A stretch of DNA of 28,128 bases from DAOUMU01 sp034409055. GTDB taxonomy: Bacteria; Chloroflexota; Anaerolineae; 4572-78; J111. This document shows positions 8,682 through 16,668 of this stretch, piece after piece. The notes beneath the pieces were generated by a model that did not search any database, had not been told where the DNA came from, and saw only the letters and a program-made list of their open reading frames with translations. How positions within the stretch are numbered: the first letter of the stretch is position 1; each line of letters opens with the position of its first letter. Position numbers and translations under genes: made by a program. The stretch covers positions 1 through 28,128 of the forward strand of contig DAOUMU010000538.1 of assembly GCA_034409055.1 (NCBI GenBank). Reading direction: 5' to 3'.

Positions 8682-9688
8682 TATGAACTCTCCCACTGCT
8701 CCCACAGTTCCTGGATAAAGCTCTGGGTGTCCCCCCAATAGATTTCAAAGTTGAGGTTTTCAAAATATTGCTTCAAGTAACTTTTGACGGTACTGATGTC
8801 TTCTGTTTCTTCGAACTCTGGCGCCAGTTGGATCGATACACTCAACAAGCGGCGACTGGCCCGTCTGGGGTTAATCAAGCCGCGCAGGATGACGCGAAAG
8901 TCCCAATCCCGCAGGCGGAATCCTAATAGCATCAGCGAGGAGTCGGCCAGAGCCTGGGCCACACGTCTGGGAATAGCCTCAGTATCCTGAGAGACTCTGA
9001 CCAAAAAATCCAGGTAATCATCTTCGGCTAAGATCAGGGAAGAGGGGTAAGCGTCGAGACCGTGGATGTGGTAGACCAGCGGCTCTTCCTCATTGGGTTG
9101 ATAATCCGGGTCCTCTTCAAAAACAGAGGAGGCATCATCCTCCAAATCTTCATGCCAGTAGCAAATTTCGGTGCGTGGTTCCTTACCGGCGGCCTTGAGC
9201 GCATTTTCCATAAAGGTGCAATAGTTGGTGGTGATGTAAATAGGCAGGGGTAATTCGGCCAGGATACGCAGCGGATTTTCCAACTCATCTTCGTACCTGG
9301 GGTAGCCCAGACGGTTGGCCACTTCAGAGAAGGTCAGGTCATATAATTCATCCCCCAGCGTCTCAAGGAAGGCCCTTTGCTCGGATCGTTGTTCGGCTCT
9401 GGCCTTGTCGAGTAGTCGCTCCTTCAAAAAATCGAGGTAATCTTCTTTGGCCGAGAGAGCATCAGGACCGGTAGTCATGGCATATTGAGCCACCCGGGGC
9501 AGACTGTCAGTGTCAGGCATCGGATAACTGATCTCCTCGGCCCAGGTTTGCACCACCTGGTCTTGCTCGGTAAAGTGGTGGCTACTGACCTGGTAACTGA
9601 TAATGGGTGTACATTTGCCTGCTTTGATACGTCGGATCAGCGTATGCCAATCAAGCTCATCACGACGCGTTGAACGTCTTCTACTCAT
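8681..9688 (-). CDS. SIR2b: SIR2-like (SIR2_2) protein with intact Asn/His
   Basis: A 335-residue protein, ATG at 9688 with TTGGAG ten bases upstream. The SIR2-type motifs are YITTNYCTF (151-159, Asn155 present), YHIHG (206-210, His209 present), AEDDYLDFL (221-229) and LGFRLRDWDFRVILRGL (255-271). It is the only one of the three SIR2 paralogues in the window that keeps both residues equivalent to the catalytic Asn and His of SIR2 NADases. The Asp of TTNYD is Cys157, and the N-terminal glycine loop is replaced by PIISYQVS. Its stop codon overlaps the nSTAND-B start by one base, which implies translational coupling and balanced amounts of the two proteins. It is markedly more divergent from SIR2a and SIR2c than those are from each other. 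Confidence 0.9.
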   Translation of the reverse strand: MSRRRSTRRDELDWHTLIRRIKAGKCTPIISYQVSSHHFTEQDQVVQTWAEEISYPMPDTDSLPRVAQYAMTTGPDALSAKEDYLDFLKERLLDKARAEQRSEQRAFLETLGDELYDLTFSEVANRLGYPRYEDELENPLRILAELPLPIYITTNYCTFMENALKAAGKEPRTEICYWHEDLEDDASSVFEEDPDYQPNEEEPLVYHIHGLDAYPSSLILAEDDYLDFLVRVSQDTEAIPRRVAQALADSSLMLLGFRLRDWDFRVILRGLINPRRASRRLLSVSIQLAPEFEETEDISTVKSYLKQYFENLNFEIYWGDTQSFIQELWEQWESS

Positions 9689-9745
9689 TGTTGTTTTACT
9701 CCAAGACTAACATTTAATCACTAATAGCTGCCCAGAAATACGAAA

Positions 9746-10759
9746 TCACTTCCAGACAAGGGCTAACACTACTCGAAATCCGCGCGCCTTATCTACATTA
9801 TCGGGAGCATACCAACGCCGGGCGCTGCATCTCAACTCAGTTGGCTCATCGTCAAAATCCCCCCCGCGAAACAGGCGATGGATCGCCTGGTCGGCTCCGT
9901 CCAGGTCTTCACGACCATCGTCGGGCCGGTAGGGGTAGCCAAAGTCACTTTGCTGCCAATCCGGTCCCCAGAGCGTGCCGGTCCATTCCCACACATTACC
10001 CACCATATCGCAGCAACCATAGGGACTTTGACCGGTTGGATGCGCCGTAACCGGCATGGTCTTGGAATGGCCACAGTTACAGCGGCCGGCATCCCACTCG
10101 TTGCCCCAGGGGTAAATACGACCGTCCGTCCCTCTGGCCGCCTTTTCCCACTCAGCCTCGGTGGGTAAACGATAAGCCCGACCGGTTTGCTCGCTCAACC
10201 ACTGGCAATAGGCCAGAGCATCGTACCAACTGACCCCCACCACGGGGTGATCGAGTTTATTTTTGGAGGGTCTTTTGCCCAACCAGCCTACTTTTTTGGG
10301 GGGACGGTGGTTGGTTTGCCTGATGAACTCTGCATATTGCTCATTGGTCACCGGGTATTTGCCGATATAGTAATCAGGTAAGTTGACTTCATGCTGGGGT
10401 GTTTCATAGTCCGGTATGCCCGGCCCAGGTTGGCTACCCATCAAAAATGAGCCGGCAGGAATTAAAATGGTTTCAGACTCAAAAGGTAAAGGAGGAATTT
10501 CAGGCTTCAACTCCTCCAGGTCGATCTGCTCCACATTGCTGGCCACCAGTAAGGACCTTAGGGCTTCCTTTAATTCATTCAGGCCTGTTTCGGTCAATTC
10601 AGTAGACAGGGCCTGCTCAATGAACTCGATGGCTGTTTCGTGATCGTTGATCTGGTTGAGCAGTTCAAGCGGGGCATCTCCCCCATATTTGGCTTCTCTT
10701 TCTTGCAGGATCAGCAAGTTTTCGCGGGTTTTTTGCAGCACCTGTTTGAGGGTTAACAT
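9746..10759 (-). CDS. FGE2: FGE-sulfatase (SUMF1/C-type-lectin fold) protein with helical N-terminal domain
   Basis: A 337-residue protein. I take the ATG at 10759 (MLTLKQVLQK), because it aligns with FGE1, over a TTG six codons upstream. Residues 1 to about 85 are helical and include the motif REAKYGGDAPLELLNQINDHETAI. The rest is an FGE-sulfatase domain: ETILIPAGSFLMGS, YYIGKYPVTNEQYAEFI, HPVVGVSWYDALAYCQWLS, YRLPTEAEWEKAARG, YPWGNEWDAGRCNCG, DMVGNVWEWT and a final RGGDF...LRCSAR...GFRVVL. The two cysteines used by true formylglycine-generating enzymes in the last segment are not both present, so a binding or adaptor role is more likely than sulfatase activation (inference). The helical N-terminus resembles adaptor domains of STAND conflict systems, but I cannot name it. 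It lies 35 bases after nSTAND-A and 57 before SIR2b. Confidence 0.9.
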   Translation of the reverse strand: MLTLKQVLQKTRENLLILQEREAKYGGDAPLELLNQINDHETAIEFIEQALSTELTETGLNELKEALRSLLVASNVEQIDLEELKPEIPPLPFESETILIPAGSFLMGSQPGPGIPDYETPQHEVNLPDYYIGKYPVTNEQYAEFIRQTNHRPPKKVGWLGKRPSKNKLDHPVVGVSWYDALAYCQWLSEQTGRAYRLPTEAEWEKAARGTDGRIYPWGNEWDAGRCNCGHSKTMPVTAHPTGQSPYGCCDMVGNVWEWTGTLWGPDWQQSDFGYPYRPDDGREDLDGADQAIHRLFRGGDFDDEPTELRCSARRWYAPDNVDKARGFRVVLALVWK

Positions 10760-10812
10760 AAGACAGTGTTCTCTCAAAGCATTTCTAAAAATTCAGATTT
10801 AGTGTTCGCAGA

Positions 10813-13800
10813 TCACTCCTCGCCTATCCAGATAGGATAAAAATCAATCGCCTCATAGTCAGTCAGTTGAATCAGTTCCTCGCCCGCAACATCTACCACA
10901 AAAATCTCGTTGTTGGTCAGGTAACGAGAGAAAGCCAGCCAGTTACCGTCAGGGGACCAGCTTGGGAAATTGTCGTTAAAGGGAGGGCTGGTTAAGGGGC
11001 GTGGTTTCTCCGGGTCGTCAAGGTCTAGCACATAAATATTGACCTGGTTGCCACGCTGACGGCTAAAAGCGATGGTTTGCCCATCAGGCGACCAGGCCGG
11101 ATGAGCGTCATCCCCGGCGTTGTTGGTCGTTAGTTGTTCAGGGTTGCTGCCGTCACTGTCCATCAGCCACAACTCAAGCTGCTTGTCTGTGCGACGTTTG
11201 GAAGCAAAGACGATCCGCTCTCCGTCAGGAGACCAGGCCGGCATAAAGTCTTCGGACGGCTCCTCGGTCAGACGTTGTAAGTCAGAACCATCCATATTCA
11301 TGGTGTAAATCTCAATCTGTCCCTCACAGTTAGAGACAAAGGCTACCCGGCTGCCATCAGGAGAAATCGCGGGCTGCCAATTATCGTACTGCTCTGGCCG
11401 GCAGCCGTCAAGCGCACGTCCGCCGGTTCCGTCGACTTTGATGGCGTAAAGTAAACGCCGGCTATCAGGGGCTTTCGTGGTAAAGACAATCGTATCACTG
11501 GCCGGCGAATAACTGAGGCCGGGCGAATCAGGGTCCACCGCCAGGCCACGGATCAATTGAGCCACCTCGCTCCCATCGCCCTGCATGGCATACAGATCAA
11601 ATTCACCCAAGCCTAAGGTTGAGCGGTTCGAAGCAAAAACGATTTGGAGCGAGGAAAGCGTCCCAGGCGTAAGGGTCGGGGTCGGGGTCAGGGTTGGGGT
11701 CGGAGTTAAGGTTGGCCTGGCCGTTGGATTGGCGGTGGCCGTAGCCGGAGGGGTCGGTGACGAGGTGGGGATAGCCGTTGGGGTTAGGGTGGGGGTAGGC
11801 GTGGGCGGAACTTCGCCGGTTAGTAGAAAGTTGACTTTGGCCAAGAGGGACCATTTCCAATCGGGCCAGGTATCACCAGGGCTGGCCGTAGCTCCAATCT
11901 CCCGATACCCAAAAATTTGGTCGGTGCTTAAATCAAACTTAGTGACCAAGTAAGCCAGCAGTGAAGCGGTGGCATCCAGTTGTGGTTGGGGAGGGGGGTT
12001 CTCGGTAAAGTTACCAATCAGGCAAATCTCAATACTATTGTCACCACTATGGTCGTCGGCCTGTCTCGAGATGACGGTCAGGGGTTGGGTTTGATAGATG
12101 AACCCTTCAGCCGTCACACAGTAATGATAAGCAATGCCGGGTAGGCCACGACTACTGACCTGGTAGTTGGCAATCCGTTCGACAGATACATTGGAGGGGG
12201 TGGCTGTATGATGCAAAATAATGCGGCGAATGTCTGAAGTTTCCCGGGGAGGATATTGGGCCGATGGATTGGTGGCCAGTTCTGTGCTTACGTCATAAAT
12301 TTCAATGGGGGTCGTTTCCTCAACCTGGACCGCCGTGGCCACAGGTATTGTTGGTGCGGCCTCGACGACAGCCGTACTGACCGTGAAGTTCATAGCAATC
12401 GCCTCACTAAAATCTGCCTGAACCTCATCTTTATCCTCAATACGCCATTTGTCTTCAACATCCCAGCCATACAAGATAGCGGCCCGGATTTGCTGCTTGC
12501 CGGCCTGGTTCCAATCGTTGATTTCTTTGTAAGCATTTTTGACCCAGCCCTTATTGGCGTTTTCCCAGGCATCGTCCTGATTCATTTCGGTCAGATAAAC
12601 CGGCAGGTGGCGGAAATCCGGTGGAATAGCATTCACCTGATCGCGATAGGTGCGAAAATTGTAATTATACTGCTCAAAAGGCGGTCCCATTTTCTGTTCG
12701 CTGAAGATCAAATCGGGATCAGGACCGTGCGTATAGGCGTGAATAGCAATCCCGTCACAATTCTCCGGTCCAATGGCCCGCAGCACATCCCGTAAGTACA
12801 GGTTCCAATCGCCAAAGAAGCTATCATAGGGGTATTCTTCCGGCGCGCCCGATACTTTATTGGCCGGATATTTGCCTTCGGGATCAGCCTCGTAAGAAGC
12901 CTGGGCGCTCCAGGGCGATATGGCCCCCACAATCACCCGGTCTTCCTCGTGCTCCGGCACGTCTTTTATCGCCTCTCGTACCAGGCGATAACATTGGGCA
13001 TAATGACGCGGGGTAATCAGCTCGCCTTCCTCGCTGCCAGGCGGGTGCGGCCAGTTTCGCTCCCGATTCATCTCATTGCCAATGACCCAGATGTGGGCCC
13101 CGGGCGAGTTTTTTACAAAGTTTGCCGCTCGCTGAGCGAAATTTGTACATTGGCCGGCCGGCGGCAATGTACCGTCGGAGCCAAAGGCGTGCACTAAAAC
13201 CACAATGACTCCCAGCCCCTGGTTGGCCAGGGCAGCGTAATCGCTGCCACGCTCATCGGCAGGGTCGGCCCCAATGGCCTCAGCCACCACTACCCAACCC
13301 CTGGCCTCCCCCTCTACGATCATCAAATATTCTCCACCTCGACCGTACAGACCGTAGATATAAGAATTTTTACCATCTGCCACCACTTCAGGCATCTCAG
13401 GCGTTGGTTCTTCCGTAGACTCAGGCAACAGGAGTTGGACATCGAGACTGTCCAACACGGCCTCAATCGGGGCCAGAATCGCTTCTTCCTCGATCACGTC
13501 AACCAAAACCCCAACGGCAAATCCCTCCTCATCGACCACCAGGGCGCCAACATCACTATCCGCGGCCCCCAGGGAAGCACGAACAGCGTCTTGAATCTGT
13601 TTGATATTGACCTGAAGTTGGACTGCATCTGAGCTGTCACCACCAATTTCGATTGTTTGACCCACCGCTGTGATTTCGCCGGTAGTCAACCCCGTCGAAC
13701 GGCCAAACTTACGGACGGCCATGCCCACTGCTGGGGAGCGAACACCCTGCACAGGCCCGAGGTCAGGGATGACAGCTTCGAACTGAATATCCGATTCCAA

Positions 13801-15519
13801 CCGGGCCAGAGCGGTCAGATTGGCCGCCGGAATGGTCCCCTCCTGGGGCAGCACTTGCGCCACCTGACCAACAACGTCTTCGAACTCGTTTCCTCCATCC
13901 AGAGGACCGGGTTGCAGCACAACATCCGCCTGCACGGTTCTGGCCACCCCAGTTTCGTCTGTCACTTCCGTCGCGGTCCGGCCTAACACCTCGGCCACGC
14001 TGAGGATATAAACCTGATCGGCCTCATCCACCACAAAGTAACCCAACGTACCCGCCCCTCTGGCCCCTAACCCACTGATACTCAAGCCTGGCTTGAGGGG
14101 ACGCACGCGCGCCCTGAGGGCCGCAGCGGTACTGGTTGCCTCGATCTGGGCGGTACTGGCCGCAATGATCTCTGCTGCGGCCATTTCTACTTGTTGAATC
14201 TCAGAGACTCTGCTGGTTTGCCAAGCTGTTGTCACAAATAACAGCAAAATAATAATCATGGCCACACCAGAGGCAATCCCGCCCCACTTCTTCAGCAAAG
14301 CGTCGCGCCAGGCTGCATTCGATCTTTGAATGGGGCCAATGAAACGGTCATGGGTCAGCTCGTACCACACTCCCCCGGCTCTAATTTGCGCCCGTAGGAG
14401 AAACTGATTGGCCAATAATTCAACGGTTTTGTTGCTCAGGCCACCTGTCTTCCTGGTACCCTGGTAAACAATTCCCCGCGTGCTGGCTTCAGTAATTAAC
14501 TGTTTGTCAAACCAGTTACGGATATGACGTTCCGACTCCCGGGTCTGTTCGATCACCCTGGCAATGGCCTGCTCGTAAAATTGGGCCAGGGTGGCGTCAA
14601 CATCGCCCAATTCCTGTAAATCCCGGGCGGTGATTTCGGTCAGGGGATGATCTTTTAAGTTTTCCCAGAGCTGATAACAAACCACCTGCAACTGGACCGG
14701 TTCGATAAATTGGCCGGGCTGCGTTTTGGTCTGGCCGTGAATGCGGATTTGGCGTAGATTATCAACCAGGGTTTCGGCTACAGTTGGGGCAAAAGGACGA
14801 CCACCCTGTTCGGCCGGCTTTTGGATCGCTTCCAGAGCAGCTTCCTGGCCCATACGCTGCATGTAAAAGCGGGCCCGCAATTTGCCCTGCATAAGAGGGG
14901 CATAGGGGTCCAGGGCGGCGACATAATCTTCCCGCAAGGTCAACACCACCCACAACAGGGCATCATCGGCCAGGGCCTGGTCCAGTTGGCGGAAAAAATC
15001 CTCTCGCTCTTGCCAGTGAGTCAGGTGGGTGGTGATAATCTCTTCAAATTGGTCGATGATTAAAACGTGAGGCGGTTGGGCCTCATCATGGCCAATGTGT
15101 GCCTCGGCAATCGTGTTGTCGTAATAATAGTACTCTCCATCAGGCGTAGCCAGTTTGCTCAAAAAATCGGTCAAGGTCATGTCGGCGAAGCGACCGGGGT
15201 TACCCTCACTCTGGTCCAGGCTGAGTAAGAGATTAAAAATAAAGATATTGTCGACGGTACTGATACCCTCCGGTAATTCACCACTCACCCGGCCTGTAGG
15301 GAGCACCACGAAGCTCGATTCTTGTAATTGTGGAATCAGCCGGGTGTTGATGAGCGAACTTTTGCCGGCCCCCGATTGGGCATAAAACAAAACCAGCCGC
15401 TCGGAAATAACCAAGGAGAGCAGGTCTCTGGCTTCACGATCCCGGCCAAAGAAACGGTGGCTGTCTTGCCTGGTGAAGGTGCGTGGCCCCACGTAAGGAT
15501 TATCGTTGATATCAGTCAT
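10813..15519 (-). CDS. nSTAND-A: membrane-anchored nSTAND1 NTPase with trypsin-, glycosidase-, amidase- and TolB-like domains
   Basis: A 1568-residue protein, ATG at 15519 behind GGGGAGAGG. The order is nSTAND1 NTPase (Walker A 47-55, Walker B VLIIDQFEE 152-160, winged-helix end VWYELTHDRF about 384-393); membrane helix about 414-433 with KK before it; trypsin-like domain about 468-697 (LGYFVVD, VGMAVRKFGRSTGLTTGEI, VGALVVDEEG); TIM-barrel glycosidase-like domain about 712-1046 with WVIGNEMN (Glu816) and PVYLTEMN (Glu978); N-acetylmuramoyl-L-alanine amidase/PGRP-like domain about 1073-1234 with ILHHTAT (1101-1107) and YHYCVTAEGFIYQ; Thr/Pro linker about 1237-1286; and a TolB/PD40 propeller about 1289-1568. 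The trypsin triad His and Ser are replaced (Glu510, Val657). Two amidase zinc ligands are replaced (Tyr205 of the domain motif GYRE, residue 1205, and Ser1213 in TASPG). These folds are therefore probably used for binding, outside the cell if the topology is as inferred. SIR2a is the upstream partner. Confidence 0.92.
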   Translation of the reverse strand: MTDINDNPYVGPRTFTRQDSHRFFGRDREARDLLSLVISERLVLFYAQSGAGKSSLINTRLIPQLQESSFVVLPTGRVSGELPEGISTVDNIFIFNLLLSLDQSEGNPGRFADMTLTDFLSKLATPDGEYYYYDNTIAEAHIGHDEAQPPHVLIIDQFEEIITTHLTHWQEREDFFRQLDQALADDALLWVVLTLREDYVAALDPYAPLMQGKLRARFYMQRMGQEAALEAIQKPAEQGGRPFAPTVAETLVDNLRQIRIHGQTKTQPGQFIEPVQLQVVCYQLWENLKDHPLTEITARDLQELGDVDATLAQFYEQAIARVIEQTRESERHIRNWFDKQLITEASTRGIVYQGTRKTGGLSNKTVELLANQFLLRAQIRAGGVWYELTHDRFIGPIQRSNAAWRDALLKKWGGIASGVAMIIILLLFVTTAWQTSRVSEIQQVEMAAAEIIAASTAQIEATSTAAALRARVRPLKPGLSISGLGARGAGTLGYFVVDEADQVYILSVAEVLGRTATEVTDETGVARTVQADVVLQPGPLDGGNEFEDVVGQVAQVLPQEGTIPAANLTALARLESDIQFEAVIPDLGPVQGVRSPAVGMAVRKFGRSTGLTTGEITAVGQTIEIGGDSSDAVQLQVNIKQIQDAVRASLGAADSDVGALVVDEEGFAVGVLVDVIEEEAILAPIEAVLDSLDVQLLLPESTEEPTPEMPEVVADGKNSYIYGLYGRGGEYLMIVEGEARGWVVVAEAIGADPADERGSDYAALANQGLGVIVVLVHAFGSDGTLPPAGQCTNFAQRAANFVKNSPGAHIWVIGNEMNRERNWPHPPGSEEGELITPRHYAQCYRLVREAIKDVPEHEEDRVIVGAISPWSAQASYEADPEGKYPANKVSGAPEEYPYDSFFGDWNLYLRDVLRAIGPENCDGIAIHAYTHGPDPDLIFSEQKMGPPFEQYNYNFRTYRDQVNAIPPDFRHLPVYLTEMNQDDAWENANKGWVKNAYKEINDWNQAGKQQIRAAILYGWDVEDKWRIEDKDEVQADFSEAIAMNFTVSTAVVEAAPTIPVATAVQVEETTPIEIYDVSTELATNPSAQYPPRETSDIRRIILHHTATPSNVSVERIANYQVSSRGLPGIAYHYCVTAEGFIYQTQPLTVISRQADDHSGDNSIEICLIGNFTENPPPQPQLDATASLLAYLVTKFDLSTDQIFGYREIGATASPGDTWPDWKWSLLAKVNFLLTGEVPPTPTPTLTPTAIPTSSPTPPATATANPTARPTLTPTPTLTPTPTLTPGTLSSLQIVFASNRSTLGLGEFDLYAMQGDGSEVAQLIRGLAVDPDSPGLSYSPASDTIVFTTKAPDSRRLLYAIKVDGTGGRALDGCRPEQYDNWQPAISPDGSRVAFVSNCEGQIEIYTMNMDGSDLQRLTEEPSEDFMPAWSPDGERIVFASKRRTDKQLELWLMDSDGSNPEQLTTNNAGDDAHPAWSPDGQTIAFSRQRGNQVNIYVLDLDDPEKPRPLTSPPFNDNFPSWSPDGNWLAFSRYLTNNEIFVVDVAGEELIQLTDYEAIDFYPIWIGEE
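11662..11811 (-). repeat. Low-complexity Thr/Pro linker repeats inside nSTAND-A
   Basis: About 50 codons of repeated T-P-T-L-T-P-T type separate the amidase-like domain from the TolB propeller. The DNA is a degenerate short tandem repeat. Linkers of this kind are common in exported multidomain proteins, consistent with this part lying outside the membrane. Confidence 0.8.
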
Positions 15520-15570
15520 ACTTTACCTCTCCCCTACTTGTGAAGAAGGATTGTTCATTGCTCATAACGC

Positions 15571-15593
15571 CCCCCCAGCCCCCCAAAGGGGGG
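15571..15593. repeat. GC-rich hairpin repeat (CCCCCC-AAA-GGGGGG)
   Basis: A perfect 6-bp C/G stem with an AAA loop (15579-15593) preceded by a run of C (15571-15576). It sits in the 116-base gap between SIR2a and nSTAND-A. A near copy of the core occurs inside the XdhC gene at 20676-20689, which suggests a dispersed palindromic element. In the transcript it could slow ribosomes or polymerase between the two genes. Confidence 0.6.
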
Positions 15594-15635
15594 AGCCGCT
15601 TACTCATTGTTAATTACTATCCCATAGGGCAGGTG

Positions 15636-16649
15636 CTATTCCGTGTAGTTTTGGTACAGTTCCTGGATGAAGCCAGGCGCGTCGTTCCAGACAACTTCAA
15701 ATTTAACCTGGCGCAAATATTTTTTTACGTACTCCCTTTCCATGGCGTTCTCTTCCAGTTGAATGGCCACACTCGTCTTCCATAAACTCTGGGGTCTGGG
15801 TTTGATCACGCCCCGAAATAGAACTTTAAAGTCCCAATCGGCCAGGCTATAGCCTAACAAAACCAATGAGGATTCTGTCAGGGCCCGTCTGACGCGGGGA
15901 TGAATTGCCCCCGTATCCTTTGAGATATTAGCCAGGAAATCCAGGTGATCATCTTCGGTCAACACCAGCGATTCGGGATGTTGGTCAAGGCCGTATAAAT
16001 GATAAACCAACGGCTCTTCCGGCGTGGGCTCGTAGTCTTTATCACGCTCAAAGACAGAAGGGATACTGCGCAGGCCATCGTGCCAGCGGCAAATTTCAAG
16101 ACGTGGTTTTTTGCGGGCCTTCTCCAGAGCCACGGCCAAAAAATTGTGATAACTGGTAGTTAAATAAACCGGCAGGGGAAAGGCAGCCAGAAGCAGGAGT
16201 GGATTGGCCTGCCATGAATCAAGGCTGGGGTAATTCAAACGCCTGGCCATATCAGAGACGCTTAGCTCACCGACCTGGTACTCTAATTCGGTCCGTTTGC
16301 TAACAGAAACGTTAGGGTCTTGCTGGGCCATAAAAGACAAGGCCGCTTTTAGATATTTCAAATATTTTTCCTTGATCTGGACCACATCGCTGATCTGACC
16401 CTCATCGGTTTTGCTGATACTCTCATATTGAGCCATCCGGGGTAAGAGGTGGTGTTGATCAGGCATAGGATACTGAATGTAACTGGCCCAGCCCGCAACC
16501 AAAGCCTCGTGGCTGCTGAAGGCGAGTTCATCGGTAAACACATTGCCGACAATCGGGATGACTTTGCCCTCTTTGACCCGGTCGATGATGGTTTCTTGCC
16601 AGGTTTTCTTTTTTGCCTGGGGGGCTATTGCTGTAAAGTCGAATTTCAC
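15636..16649 (-). CDS. SIR2a: SIR2-like (SIR2_2) protein lacking catalytic Asn and His
   Basis: A 337-residue protein. It starts at GTG (16649) behind AGGAAGG, 19 bases after the FGE1 stop. The SIR2_2 layout is clear: VYLTTSYHNF (161-170), LVYHLYG (214-220), LTEDDHLDFL (230-239) and LLGYSLADWDFKVLFRG (264-280). The position of the catalytic Asn is Ser166. The second His of the normal H-L-H-G motif is Tyr219 (codon TAC, one transition from CAC). The N-terminal loop reads PIVGNVFT rather than GAG-x-S. If the SIR2 mechanism applies, this copy should be inactive as an NADase and may act as a structural or regulatory subunit. It is closely similar to SIR2c. Confidence 0.88.
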   Translation of the reverse strand: MKFDFTAIAPQAKKKTWQETIIDRVKEGKVIPIVGNVFTDELAFSSHEALVAGWASYIQYPMPDQHHLLPRMAQYESISKTDEGQISDVVQIKEKYLKYLKAALSFMAQQDPNVSVSKRTELEYQVGELSVSDMARRLNYPSLDSWQANPLLLLAAFPLPVYLTTSYHNFLAVALEKARKKPRLEICRWHDGLRSIPSVFERDKDYEPTPEEPLVYHLYGLDQHPESLVLTEDDHLDFLANISKDTGAIHPRVRRALTESSLVLLGYSLADWDFKVLFRGVIKPRPQSLWKTSVAIQLEENAMEREYVKKYLRQVKFEVVWNDAPGFIQELYQNYTE

Positions 16650-16668
16650 GTTCGATTACCTTCCTGAT

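Noticed and set aside
8682..8738. Upstream start for nSTAND-B (19 extra residues)
   Set aside because: It overlaps the end of SIR2b. The paralogues begin at the NPYVGPRTF block, and the TAATG junction fits a start at 8681.
9746..10759. FGE2 considered as a diversity-generating retroelement target, because of its C-type-lectin-like fold
   Set aside because: No reverse transcriptase, template repeat or adenine-biased variable region was seen in the window.
11603..11953. Frames opposite the Thr/Pro linker, rich in Gly-Val or His-Pro-Asn-Pro repeats
   Set aside because: They are translations of the low-complexity linker DNA in other frames.
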